Part shown: positions 1 through 5,742 of the stretch, in pieces
Layout: each line of letters opens with the position of its first letter
How positions within the stretch are numbered: position 1 is the first letter of the stretch
NCBI GenBank assembly: GCA_014377795.1
Contig: JACMOY010000362.1
Location: forward strand, 1 to 9,486
Source of the DNA: Actinomycetota bacterium
GTDB lineage: Bacteria > Actinomycetota > Actinomycetes > Actinomycetales > Angustibacteraceae
Direction of reading: 5' to 3'
DNA length: 9,486 bases
Made by a program: the position numbers and the translations under genes
The notes under the pieces: model-generated
Databases searched by the model: none
Seen by the model: only the letters and a program-made list of their open reading frames with translations
Told to the model about the DNA's origin: nothing

Positions 1-842
1 ATGACCCCGATCGCGTTCGCCACCGACACCTGCCGTTGGTTCCAGCCGGACTCCTGGTAGCCCACGGCGAGCGCGAGAGCCGGGTCGACGCCGTACCGCC
101 GGGCGGGCTGCGCGATGGGCTGTCGGGTAGTGGCGCGGCTGGGCACCGCGCTGCTCGCCAGCCGGTGCCGGTTGCTGGCGGCCGCGCTGACGATCGTGGC
201 CGCGTACGTGCGGCCGGCGAAGGTGTTCGCGGTCGCCGCGAACACCGACCGGGTGGGCACGCGCAGGACCTGTCCCGGCTGGATCCGGCTGGTGAGCGTC
301 AGGTGGTTGGCCTTGAGGATCGCGGCGACGGTCGAGCGGCTGCGCACCGCGATGGCGCTCACGGTGTCGCCGCGGCGGACGCGGTAGCCGGTCACCCGCA
401 GGCCGGCCGCGGCCGCTGTGGACCTACGGGCGTGCGACGCGACCACCTTCAGTGGCAGCGCGAGGTGCTGGCCGACGTAGATCTGCGCGTACCGGTTGAG
501 GTGGTTGGTGCGGCGGATGGTCGCCTCGGGGACGGCGAACCGGCTCGAGATGTCGCCGACGGTGTCACCGCTGCGCACCGTGTACCTCGCGAGGCGAACG
601 CGGGGGGCCCGCGCCCGCGCCGGGGCGGCCTGCGGCACCCGGATGCGCGCCCCGGCCCGGACCAGGTGCCCGCCGGCGCTGAGGTGGTTCGCGCGCACCA
701 GCGTGCGGACGTCGGTGCGGTGGCTCGCCGCGATGGCGGTGAGCGTGTCGCCCGTGCGCACGGTGTAGTCGGCCCAGCCCCGGCTCGCGGCCGCGAGCAG
801 CATCGGGGCGGACGAGACGATCGCAGCGGTCAGGACGGGCAT
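1..842 (-). CDS. LysM-repeat lytic transglycosylase (SLT domain), partial at its C-terminus
   Basis: This is a secreted peptidoglycan-binding and cleaving enzyme; 280 residues are visible before the gene leaves the window, so no stop codon is seen. The N-terminus (about residues 4-24) is hydrophobic and Ala-rich, ends in a small-residue stretch, and probably serves as an export signal, although its n-region lacks positive charges. Three LysM modules follow at about 26-70, 87-130 and 153-196. Each opens with YTVR/YRVR-x-GDT and has an N-H-L segment before its last strand. After a basic Ala-rich linker, the start of a transglycosylase SLT domain appears at about 241 (RRYGVDPALALAVGYQESGW), where Glu264 is the expected catalytic acid. 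The ATG at 842 is preceded by GGGGAG five nt upstream, and an in-frame TAA lies further upstream. It is divergent from the Rv2175c-type gene. Family assignment is firm; the exact substrate and the rest of the catalytic domain are unseen. Confidence 0.9.
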   Translation of the reverse strand, partial: MPVLTAAIVSSAPMLLAAASRGWADYTVRTGDTLTAIAASHRTDVRTLVRANHLSAGGHLVRAGARIRVPQAAPARARAPRVRLARYTVRSGDTVGDISSRFAVPEATIRRTNHLNRYAQIYVGQHLALPLKVVASHARRSTAAAAGLRVTGYRVRRGDTVSAIAVRSRSTVAAILKANHLTLTSRIQPGQVLRVPTRSVFAATANTFAGRTYAATIVSAAASNRHRLASSAVPSRATTRQPIAQPARRYGVDPALALAVGYQESGWNQRQVSVANAIGV

Positions 843-852
843 GCGCGCTCCC

Positions 853-879
853 CGGTGTGGCGGATGTGACGGATGTTAC
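853..879 (-). promoter_or_regulatory. Three tandem 9-mers upstream of the LysM gene, possible MtrA-type site
   Basis: Read on the minus strand, 879 to 853 holds three adjacent 9-mers: GTAACATCC, GTCACATCC and GCCACACCG. The first two differ by one base and the third is degenerate. They lie 11-37 nt before the ATG of the LysM transglycosylase gene. The actinobacterial response regulator MtrA is known to bind direct repeats built on GTAAC/GTCACA cores, and many of its targets are peptidoglycan hydrolase genes. The match of motif and target class is the basis of this call. Regulator identity is inference. Confidence 0.45.
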
Positions 880-887
880 TGAAGGGG

Positions 888-893
888 AAAGTA
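888..893 (-). promoter_or_regulatory. Candidate -10 box of the LysM transglycosylase gene
   Basis: The minus-strand hexamer TACTTT fits TANNNT and would place a transcript start near 881, giving a leader of about 40 nt that carries the tandem 9-mers and the GGGGAG ribosome-binding site. No convincing -35 hexamer is visible 16-19 nt upstream, so this is a weak call. Confidence 0.3.
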
Positions 894-906
894 CACGGTT
901 TCCGTC

Positions 907-932
907 GTCCATGTGGACTTACACCGATGTAA
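907..932. promoter_or_regulatory. Two adjacent short dyads in the divergent control region
   Basis: GTCCA-TG-TGGAC (907-918, 5-bp arms, 2-bp gap) is followed directly by TTACA-CCGA-TGTAA (919-932, 5-bp arms, 4-bp gap). They lie mid-way between the divergent LysM transglycosylase and Rv2175c-type genes, in the most AT-rich part of the gap, where an operator for either gene would be expected. The dyads are plain in the sequence; that they bind a regulator is inference. I recognise no regulator family from them. Confidence 0.35.
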
Positions 933-988
933 TTCGTCGTTCTGGGTGACGTTTCGTGCGTGTCGATCGAACGTGGCAGGCTAGAGGC

Positions 989-1345
989 GTGACGGACCTG
1001 GACCAGCTCGTGGACGACTGGCTGACCCTTCCCGACATCGCCGAGCGGCTGGACCTCAAGGTCACCCTCGTGCGCCGGATGCTGCAGGAGGGCCAGCTGC
1101 TCGCGGTGCGCCGCGGCGAGCGCAACACCCTCAGCGTGCCGGCCCGGCTGCTGGGCCCGCAGGGTCCGCTGCCCGAGCTGCCCGGCACTCTCACCGTGCT
1201 CGCCGACGCCGGCTACGAGGGCGAGGACGCGCTGCGCTGGTTGTTCACCCCGGACGAGACGATCACCGGGGGCAGTCCCGTGGGCGCGCTCCTCGCCGGT
1301 CACAAGACCGAGGTGCGCCGCCGGGCCCAGGCGCTGGCGATCTGA
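989..1345 (+). CDS. Rv2175c-family DNA-binding protein
   Basis: This 118-residue protein matches what I know of M. tuberculosis Rv2175c, a winged-helix DNA-binding protein phosphorylated by the kinase PknL. The helix-turn-helix/wing part spans about residues 12-55 (LTLPDIAERLDLKVTLVRRM, then LLAVRRGER as the wing). The C-terminal half carries the family blocks LPGTLTVLADAGYEGEDALR, WLFTPDETI and VRRRAQALA. I chose the GTG at 989 because the protein then begins just before the conserved region; an in-frame GTG at 956 would add 11 residues. Neither start has a good ribosome-binding site: an AGAGG lies only one nt before 989. With the shorter start the Thr-containing N-terminal tail phosphorylated in Rv2175c is essentially absent. 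It lies 4 nt upstream of crtYc and is probably co-transcribed with both cyclase genes, which raises the possibility of a role in pigment control; that is inference. Confidence 0.88.
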   Translation: MTDLDQLVDDWLTLPDIAERLDLKVTLVRRMLQEGQLLAVRRGERNTLSVPARLLGPQGPLPELPGTLTVLADAGYEGEDALRWLFTPDETITGGSPVGALLAGHKTEVRRRAQALAI

Positions 1346-1349
1346 CCCG

Positions 1350-1682
1350 GTGCGTCACCTCGCGTACGTCGGGATGCTGGCGTTCTGCGTCGTCGGCACC
1401 CTGCCGCTCGAGCTGGTGCTGCGCCTGGGTGTCTACCGGCGGGTGCGGCGCCTGGCGCTGACCATCGCGCCGGTGCTCGCCGTCTTCGTCGCCTGGGACC
1501 TGTACGCCATCGCCAGCGACCACTGGCAGTTCGACCCCGCGCAGACCCTGGGCGTGGTGCTGCCCGGTGGGTTGCCGCTGGACGAGCTGGCCTTCTTCGT
1601 CGTCGTGCCGATCGCAGCCGTGCTGACGCTCGAGGCGGTGCGCGCGGTTCGAGGGTGGTCGATCGGCGACGAGCCGTCGTGA
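1350..1682 (+). CDS. crtYc: Lycopene cyclase subunit, CrtYc type
   Basis: This is a 110-residue integral membrane protein, one half of the heterodimeric lycopene cyclase found in Gram-positive bacteria, which closes the ends of lycopene into ionone rings. Three hydrophobic segments are visible at about residues 5-27, 35-54 and 78-98. Family landmarks are the WDLYA block at 49-53, FDP-Q-TLG at 61-68 and the acidic motif PLDELAFF at 76-83, thought to take part in the acid-catalysed cyclisation. The GTG start lies 4 nt after the stop of the DNA-binding gene, without a clear ribosome-binding site, so reinitiation is likely. Its last codons overlap the next gene as GTGA. CrtYc/d (beta ring) cannot be separated from the related epsilon or C50 cyclase pairs (CrtYe/f, CrtYg/h) by eye, so the symbol denotes family position rather than proven ring type. 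Confidence 0.87.
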   Translation: MRHLAYVGMLAFCVVGTLPLELVLRLGVYRRVRRLALTIAPVLAVFVAWDLYAIASDHWQFDPAQTLGVVLPGGLPLDELAFFVVVPIAAVLTLEAVRAVRGWSIGDEPS

Positions 1683-2053
1683 CCTACACCCAGCTGTGCC
1701 TGCTCGCGGTGCCCGCCAGCCTGCTGCTCGACCTCGCGCTGCTGCGGACGAACCTGGTGCGGCGCAAGGCGTTCTGGGCGTCGTACGCCATCATCGTCGT
1801 TTTCCAGCTGGTGACGAACGGCTGGCTGACCGGGCGCCGCATCGTCACCTACAGCGCGGACGCGGTGATCGGGGGGACCCAGCCGCAGCTGCTCGGTGCC
1901 GGCCGGCTGTTCTACGCCCCGGTCGAGGACCTCGCGTTCGGCTTCGCGCTGGTGCTGCAGACGCTGTCGTGGTGGGTGTTCTGGGGCCGACGCGGGGTGC
2001 AGGTCAGGTCGTCCGCCACCGAGCCGACTCACGCCGCGCCGACACCGCCCTGA
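1679..2053 (+). CDS. crtYd: Lycopene cyclase subunit, CrtYd type
   Basis: This is the second half of the heterodimeric lycopene cyclase, 124 residues. It has hydrophobic segments at about 5-23, 31-49 and 83-102. Family landmarks are the NGWLTG turn (47-52), YSADAVIGG (58-66) and the motif APVEDLAFGFALVLQTL (80-96), whose Glu-Asp pair parallels PLDEL in CrtYc. The GTG at 1679 overlaps the crtYc stop in a GTGA junction, a sign of translational coupling and of obligate pairing. A GTG at 1655 in the same frame would add eight Arg-rich residues and is less likely. The hydrophilic tail (about 104-124, rich in Thr, Ala and Pro) is encoded where the gene runs antisense into the end of crtB; the overlap is 50 bp. 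As for crtYc, ring type and C40 versus C50 substrate are not decided by the sequence. Confidence 0.86.
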   Translation: MTYTQLCLLAVPASLLLDLALLRTNLVRRKAFWASYAIIVVFQLVTNGWLTGRRIVTYSADAVIGGTQPQLLGAGRLFYAPVEDLAFGFALVLQTLSWWVFWGRRGVQVRSSATEPTHAAPTPP

Positions 2054-2055
2054 CC
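2002..2055. other. 7-bp inverted repeat framing the crtYd/crtB tail-to-tail overlap
   Basis: GGTCAGG (2002-2008) and its exact complement CCTGACC (2049-2055) lie at the two edges of the overlap. One arm contains the crtB stop codon (2006-2004 on the minus strand) and the other the crtYd stop codon (2051-2053). The intervening loop is 40 nt and there is no T-tract. It could fold in either transcript, but no terminator activity can be claimed. Confidence 0.35.
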
Positions 2056-2951
2056 AGTGCGGGCCCGGCGACGGCCGCTCGGCGGCGGTTCGGCACGCTG
2101 ACCCTGGCCCGCAGCACCTGGTAGTCGGCCCGCTCGACCTCGGCCAGGATCCCGCCGTACAGCGCGATCGCCGTCTGCAGGCAGGGCCGGCCCTCGGGGC
2201 GCACCATCGGCACCCCCTGGCCGGCGACGGCGTACAGCGCCCGGGTGCGGGCGATCTCGAAGGCGAGCAGCTCGCGGATCGCCGGGGTCACGACGCCGAG
2301 GCGCAGGTCGGCCTCGGTGACGCCGAAGCGCGCCAGGTCCTCCTGCGGCAGGTAGACCCGGCCGCGCTGCAGGTCCTCGCCGACGTCCCGGATGAAGTTC
2401 GACATCTGGAACGCCTCACCGAGGGCGACGGCCCGGTCGTGCGCGTCCGGCGTCAGGACACCGAGCACGGGCAGCATCATCAGGCCGATGACGCTGGCCG
2501 AGCCCCACATGTAGGCGCGCAGGTCGTCGTAGGTGGCGTAGTGGGTGGTGTCGATGTCCATCCGCATCGCGGCCAGGAAGTCGACGAAGAGCTGGTGGTC
2601 GATGCCGAGCGTGCGGGCGGTGTGGCCCGCTGCCTTGATCACCGGGTCGGTCGACTCGCCCCGGTCGAGGTCGGCCAGGGCGGCGTCACCCCAGGCGATC
2701 AGCCCGGCCGGGTCGGGGTCGGTCAGCGAGTCGACGAACTCGTCTGCCCAGCGGCTGAAGGCGTACAGCGCGTAGACGTGCGGACGCCGCTCCGGGGGCA
2801 GCATCAGGGCCGACAGGTAGTAGGTCTTGCCGTGGTCGGCGTTGACCAGCCGGCACACCTCGTACGCGCGCCGCATCGCGGGGTCGGTGATCCCCGCGGC
2901 ATCCAGGGCGCGCCCGTGGGGGCGTTGTCGCAGGCGCTCGGTGATCCTCAC
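2004..2951 (-). CDS. crtB: Phytoene synthase
   Basis: This 315-residue enzyme joins two geranylgeranyl diphosphates head to head to make 15-cis-phytoene, the first committed carotenoid step. Both Asp-rich motifs that bind diphosphate through magnesium are present. DEFVD is at residues 70-74 within YALYAFSRWADEFVD, and DVGED is at 189-193 within FQMSNFIRDVGED. The signature GRVYLPQEDL follows at 197-206. Length is usual for the family (about 300). The frame is open upstream to 3218, but the GTG at 2951 gives a normal N-terminus 67 nt after the crtI stop; the extension would overlap crtI and has no family character. No ribosome-binding site precedes 2951. Instead CACAAT lies 7 nt before it, so a short internal or leaderless transcript is possible. 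The 3' end overlaps crtYd on the opposite strand by 50 bp, encoding a basic tail (NRRRAAVAG onward) outside the conserved fold. Confidence 0.93.
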   Translation of the reverse strand: MRITERLRQRPHGRALDAAGITDPAMRRAYEVCRLVNADHGKTYYLSALMLPPERRPHVYALYAFSRWADEFVDSLTDPDPAGLIAWGDAALADLDRGESTDPVIKAAGHTARTLGIDHQLFVDFLAAMRMDIDTTHYATYDDLRAYMWGSASVIGLMMLPVLGVLTPDAHDRAVALGEAFQMSNFIRDVGEDLQRGRVYLPQEDLARFGVTEADLRLGVVTPAIRELLAFEIARTRALYAVAGQGVPMVRPEGRPCLQTAIALYGGILAEVERADYQVLRARVSVPNRRRAAVAGPALVRAVSARRESARWRTT

Positions 2952-2958
2952 GCCGGTG

Positions 2959-2964
2959 ATTGTG
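2959..2964 (-). promoter_or_regulatory. Possible internal -10 box for leaderless crtB
   Basis: The minus-strand hexamer CACAAT keeps the A and final T of TANNNT and is followed by exactly 7 nt and the GTG of crtB. That is the geometry of leaderless genes elsewhere in this window. The region before crtB lacks a purine-rich ribosome-binding site. The first base departs from consensus and no -35 is evident, so the call is tentative. Confidence 0.3.
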
Positions 2965-3018
2965 CCCGGCGTGACGGCCGGCGGGTGCCGCGGGGCGCCC
3001 GTGCGCGACTCCCTGCGG

Positions 3019-4578
3019 TCAGCGCCAGGCGCGCGAACGGTAGGACGGGTCGCGGCCCAGGACGCGTTCGGCCGCCAGCCGGCCCGACACCAGCACCATC
3101 GGCACCCCGACGCCGGGCTGGGTGCCCGACCCGGTGAACACGATGTTCTCGCCCCACAGGTTGCCGGGGCGGAACGGCCCGGTCTGGCCGAAGGAGTGCG
3201 CCGCTGCGAACGGCGCACCGCGCTCCATGCCGCGCCGGGCCCAGTCCAGGGGCGTCGTGACGTTCTCGACCTCCATCGCGTCGGTGAACCCGTCGTACCC
3301 GCGCGCCTCCAGGGTGCGCAGCACGTGCTCGCGGTACGCCGGGCCGACCCGGTTCCAGTCGACGTCGCCGTCCAGGTTGGGCGTCGGGAACAGCACGTAG
3401 TAGATCTGCCGCCCGTCGGGCGCCAGCGAGGGGTCGCTGCGGGTGGGGTTGGTGACCAGCACCGAGGGGTCGCTCATCAGGCGCCCGCCGATCAGCTCGT
3501 CGAAGATCCCGCGCCAGCTCTCGCCGAAGTGGATGTTGTGGTGCGCGACGTGGTCGTAGGACTTGGTCGAGCCAGCCAGCAGCAGGTAGCAGGACGGCGA
3601 GTACTTCAGCCGCCGCACCGACCACGGGGTGCTGCCCAGCAGCTCGCGGTGCGCTACCGGCAGGTCGGGGTTCAGCACCACGACGTCGCACGGGATGCGC
3701 TCGCCGTCCGCGGTGTGCACGGCGACCGCGCGGTCACCACGCCGCTCGACCCGGGTGACCTCGGTCGAGTACCGGACGTCGACGCCGTGCTTCTCGGCGG
3801 CCGCGGCCATCGCCTGCGGCACCTTGTGCATGCCGCCCTTGGGGAAGAACACCCCCGCGACCGAGTCCATGTAGGCGATGACCGCGTAGATGGCCAGCGC
3901 GTCGTACGGCGAGAGGCCGGCGTACATCGCCTGGAAGCTGAACAGCTTCTGGGTGCGCGGGTCCTTGAGGTACTGCTCGACCTTCGGCGCGAGCTTGCGG
4001 AACCCGCCGATCGCGGCCAGCCGCGCCAGGTTCGGGGTCAGCAGGTCCAGCGGCGAGTCGATGTTGCGGTCGATGAAGTCGCGCATCTCGTACTTGTAGA
4101 GCTTGGACACGAAGTCCACGTACCGCTCATACCCCGCGGCCTCGGCCGGCCCGCAGACCTGGCGGATCTCCTGGGTCATCGCTGCCGGGTCGGCGTGCAC
4201 GTCCAGGACGGAGCCGTCGGGGTGGAAGCTGCGGTAGAGCGGGTTGACCGGCACCAGGTCGAGCCAGTCGCTCATCTGCTCGCCGAGGGAGTCGAAGCAG
4301 TCGGCGATCAGGTCGGGCATCGTCAGGACGGTGGGCCCGGGGTCGAAGCGGTAGCTGCCGCTGCCGTCCGGGGCCGCGATCTCGACCAGCCCAGCGCGTC
4401 CGCCGGGGACGGCCTCGCGCTCGAGCAGGGTGACCTTGCGGCCAGCCCCAGCCAGGCGCATGGCCGCCGAGAGACCGGCGAGCCCGGCACCGACGACCAC
4501 CACGTGGTCGGACGGGCCTTCGGTGGTGCGGGGGGCTCCGGGACGTCGTCCGAGGAGCCGGGTTGCTCGGGTGCTCAT
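3019..4578 (-). CDS. crtI: Phytoene desaturase (CrtI family)
   Basis: This 519-residue FAD-dependent enzyme carries out the successive desaturations of phytoene toward lycopene. A Rossmann dinucleotide-binding motif lies at about 25-55 (HVVVVGAGLAGLSAAMRLAG, then VTLLERE), followed by VPGGRAG and the substrate-side block FDPGPTVLTMPDL (78-90). The C-terminal FAD-binding signature GSGTQPGVGVPMVLVSG spans 483-499. The GxGVPMVLVSG form is typical of true bacterial phytoene desaturases and distinguishes it from the second CrtI-like protein in this window. A polar stretch of about 24 residues precedes the Rossmann fold. The ATG at 4578 overlaps the crtE stop as ATGA, with GAGG six nt upstream inside crtE, so it is translationally coupled to crtE. 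The number of desaturation steps, normally four for lycopene, is assumed from the presence of a lycopene cyclase. Confidence 0.94.
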   Translation of the reverse strand: MSTRATRLLGRRPGAPRTTEGPSDHVVVVGAGLAGLSAAMRLAGAGRKVTLLEREAVPGGRAGLVEIAAPDGSGSYRFDPGPTVLTMPDLIADCFDSLGEQMSDWLDLVPVNPLYRSFHPDGSVLDVHADPAAMTQEIRQVCGPAEAAGYERYVDFVSKLYKYEMRDFIDRNIDSPLDLLTPNLARLAAIGGFRKLAPKVEQYLKDPRTQKLFSFQAMYAGLSPYDALAIYAVIAYMDSVAGVFFPKGGMHKVPQAMAAAAEKHGVDVRYSTEVTRVERRGDRAVAVHTADGERIPCDVVVLNPDLPVAHRELLGSTPWSVRRLKYSPSCYLLLAGSTKSYDHVAHHNIHFGESWRGIFDELIGGRLMSDPSVLVTNPTRSDPSLAPDGRQIYYVLFPTPNLDGDVDWNRVGPAYREHVLRTLEARGYDGFTDAMEVENVTTPLDWARRGMERGAPFAAAHSFGQTGPFRPGNLWGENIVFTGSGTQPGVGVPMVLVSGRLAAERVLGRDPSYRSRAWR

Positions 4579-5651
4579 GCGTGCCTCGCTGTCGCTGCGT
4601 GGATGAGATCGGCCAGGACGCCGCGAGCGGGCTCGGCGACGTCGGAGTGCGCGAGGGCGTCCCGCGACTGGGCGACCAGGTCGGTGATCAGGCCCTCGAC
4701 CGCGGCCAGGGCGCCGGTGTCAGTGATGACCTGGCGGAGCATCGCGACGCCGTCGGCCCGCAGGTGCGGGTCACCGAGGTGCTGACCCACGGAGGCGGCC
4801 TGGGCGGGCGAGGCGGCCTCCAGCGCCAGCGCGACGAGCACGGTGCGCTTGCCCTCGCGCAGGTCGTCGCCGGCCGGCTTGCCGGTCTCGGCCGGGTCGC
4901 CGAAGACCCCCAGCACGTCGTCGCGCAGCTGGAAGGCCTCACCGAGCGGCAGCCCGAACGCCGAGTAGGCGGCGAGCAGGTCCGGACTCGCTCCGGCCAG
5001 GGCGCCGCCGATGAGCAGCGGGTGCTCGATCGTGTACTTGGCGCTCTTGAAGTGGATGACGCGGCGGGCGCGCTCGGCGGTGCCGCCGCCGTCCGCCTCG
5101 GTCAGCACCTGCTCCAGGACGTCGAGGTACTGCCCGCCCATCAGCTGGGTGCGCATCAGGTCGTACACGTCCCGGCCGCGGGCCAGGGTGTCGGGCGGGA
5201 GGCCACTGCGAGAGAACATCTCGTCGCTCCACGACAGGCAGAGGTCGCCGGCGAGGATCGCCGCGCTGGTGCCGAAGCGCTCGCCGTCACCGGTCCAGCC
5301 GTTGCCGCGGTGCAGGTTCGCCATCCGACGGTGGGTCGCGGGCAGGCCGCGACGGGTGTCGCTGCCGTCCATGACGTCGTCGTGCAGCAGTGCGGCGGCC
5401 TGGAACAGCTCGAGCGCCGCGGCCGCGTTGACGATGGACTCGTCGTCGGGTGCTCCGGCACCGCGCCAACCCCAGTAGCAGAACGCCGGACGCAGTCGCT
5501 TGCCGCCGCGCAACAGGTCGGTGATGCACTCGAGGAGCGGGCCGAGGTCAGGGCCGACGTCCTCGAGTCGGCGCGCCTGCATGCTGAGGTGGTCGTTCAG
5601 CGCCTTCTGCACGCGCGTGCGCAGCTCTTCGGCGTCGAGCGGGTTGCTCAC
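4575..5651 (-). CDS. crtE: Geranylgeranyl diphosphate synthase (polyprenyl synthetase)
   Basis: This 358-residue trans-prenyltransferase extends allylic diphosphates with isopentenyl diphosphate and supplies the C20 precursor to CrtB. Visible motifs are GGKRLRP (49-55), the first Asp-rich motif DDVMD (91-95) followed by RRG, KSAKYT (202-207), the second Asp-rich region FQLRDDVLGVFGD (240-252) and GDDLREGKRT (261-270). The first motif has no two-residue insertion, and small residues (Ala) sit at the fourth and fifth places before it rather than aromatic ones, consistent with a product longer than C15. The second motif reads DDVLG, the form I recall from mycobacterial IdsA enzymes. The GTG at 5651 has a strong AAGGAGGAC ribosome-binding site just upstream (5654-5662). 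It is the first gene of crtE-crtI-crtB and is divergent from metF. By position it corresponds to M. tuberculosis idsA2, so it may also feed other isoprenoids; that part is inference. Confidence 0.93.
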   Translation of the reverse strand: MSNPLDAEELRTRVQKALNDHLSMQARRLEDVGPDLGPLLECITDLLRGGKRLRPAFCYWGWRGAGAPDDESIVNAAAALELFQAAALLHDDVMDGSDTRRGLPATHRRMANLHRGNGWTGDGERFGTSAAILAGDLCLSWSDEMFSRSGLPPDTLARGRDVYDLMRTQLMGGQYLDVLEQVLTEADGGGTAERARRVIHFKSAKYTIEHPLLIGGALAGASPDLLAAYSAFGLPLGEAFQLRDDVLGVFGDPAETGKPAGDDLREGKRTVLVALALEAASPAQAASVGQHLGDPHLRADGVAMLRQVITDTGALAAVEGLITDLVAQSRDALAHSDVAEPARGVLADLIHAATARHA

Positions 5652-5653
5652 GC

Positions 5654-5681
5654 GTCCTCCTTGGTCGGTGCCCGCAGCCTA
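5654..5681 (-). promoter_or_regulatory. crtEIB promoter -10 and ribosome-binding site
   Basis: On the minus strand TAGGCT (5681-5676) is a good -10 box. A start about 7 nt downstream would give a short leader of some 18 nt carrying the ribosome-binding site AAGGAGGAC (5662-5654), 3-4 nt before the GTG of crtE. The same hexamer TAGGCT serves as the likely -10 of the second CrtI-like gene (8878-8873). No clear -35 box is visible, as is common in high-GC actinobacteria. Confidence 0.5.
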
Positions 5682-5729
5682 ATCCGCGCCACCGACAGCG
5701 GGCGTCGGCGTGCCTGCGCCTGGCGCGGT

Positions 5730-5735
5730 TACGCT
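5730..5735 (+). promoter_or_regulatory. -10 box of leaderless metF
   Basis: TACGCT fits TANNNT and is followed by 7 nt and the ATG at 5743, so transcription would begin at or next to the start codon. There is no properly spaced ribosome-binding site (GGGTGG touches the ATG), which supports leaderless initiation. Confidence 0.55.
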
Positions 5736-5742
5736 GGGTGGC

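Noticed and set aside
36..869. Plus-strand open frame of 277 codons
   Set aside because: The minus strand here encodes three LysM modules and an SLT start; the plus frame has no such signal.
982..987. TAGAGG as a -10 box for a leaderless Rv2175c-type gene
   Set aside because: It ends only one nt before the GTG at 989, too close for transcription to start at that codon. It may at most act as a poorly spaced AGAGG ribosome-binding site.
1896..3137. Plus-strand open frame of 413 codons
   Set aside because: It is antisense to crtB and overlaps crtYd; low-complexity composition and no recognisable family.
2952..3218. N-terminal extension of crtB
   Set aside because: The open frame continues but overlaps crtI. 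The extension is Arg/Pro/Ala-rich without family similarity, and the phytoene synthase fold is complete from the GTG at 2951.
2827..4785. Plus-strand open frame of 652 codons
   Set aside because: It lies antisense to crtI with its strongly conserved motifs. Its translation is rich in Arg, Gly, Val and Gln with no domain character, a GC-driven shadow.
5691..5709. CCGAC / GTCGG short hairpin in the crtE-metF gap
   Set aside because: Only a 5-bp stem with a 7-nt loop and no T-tract; such stems are common by chance at this GC content.
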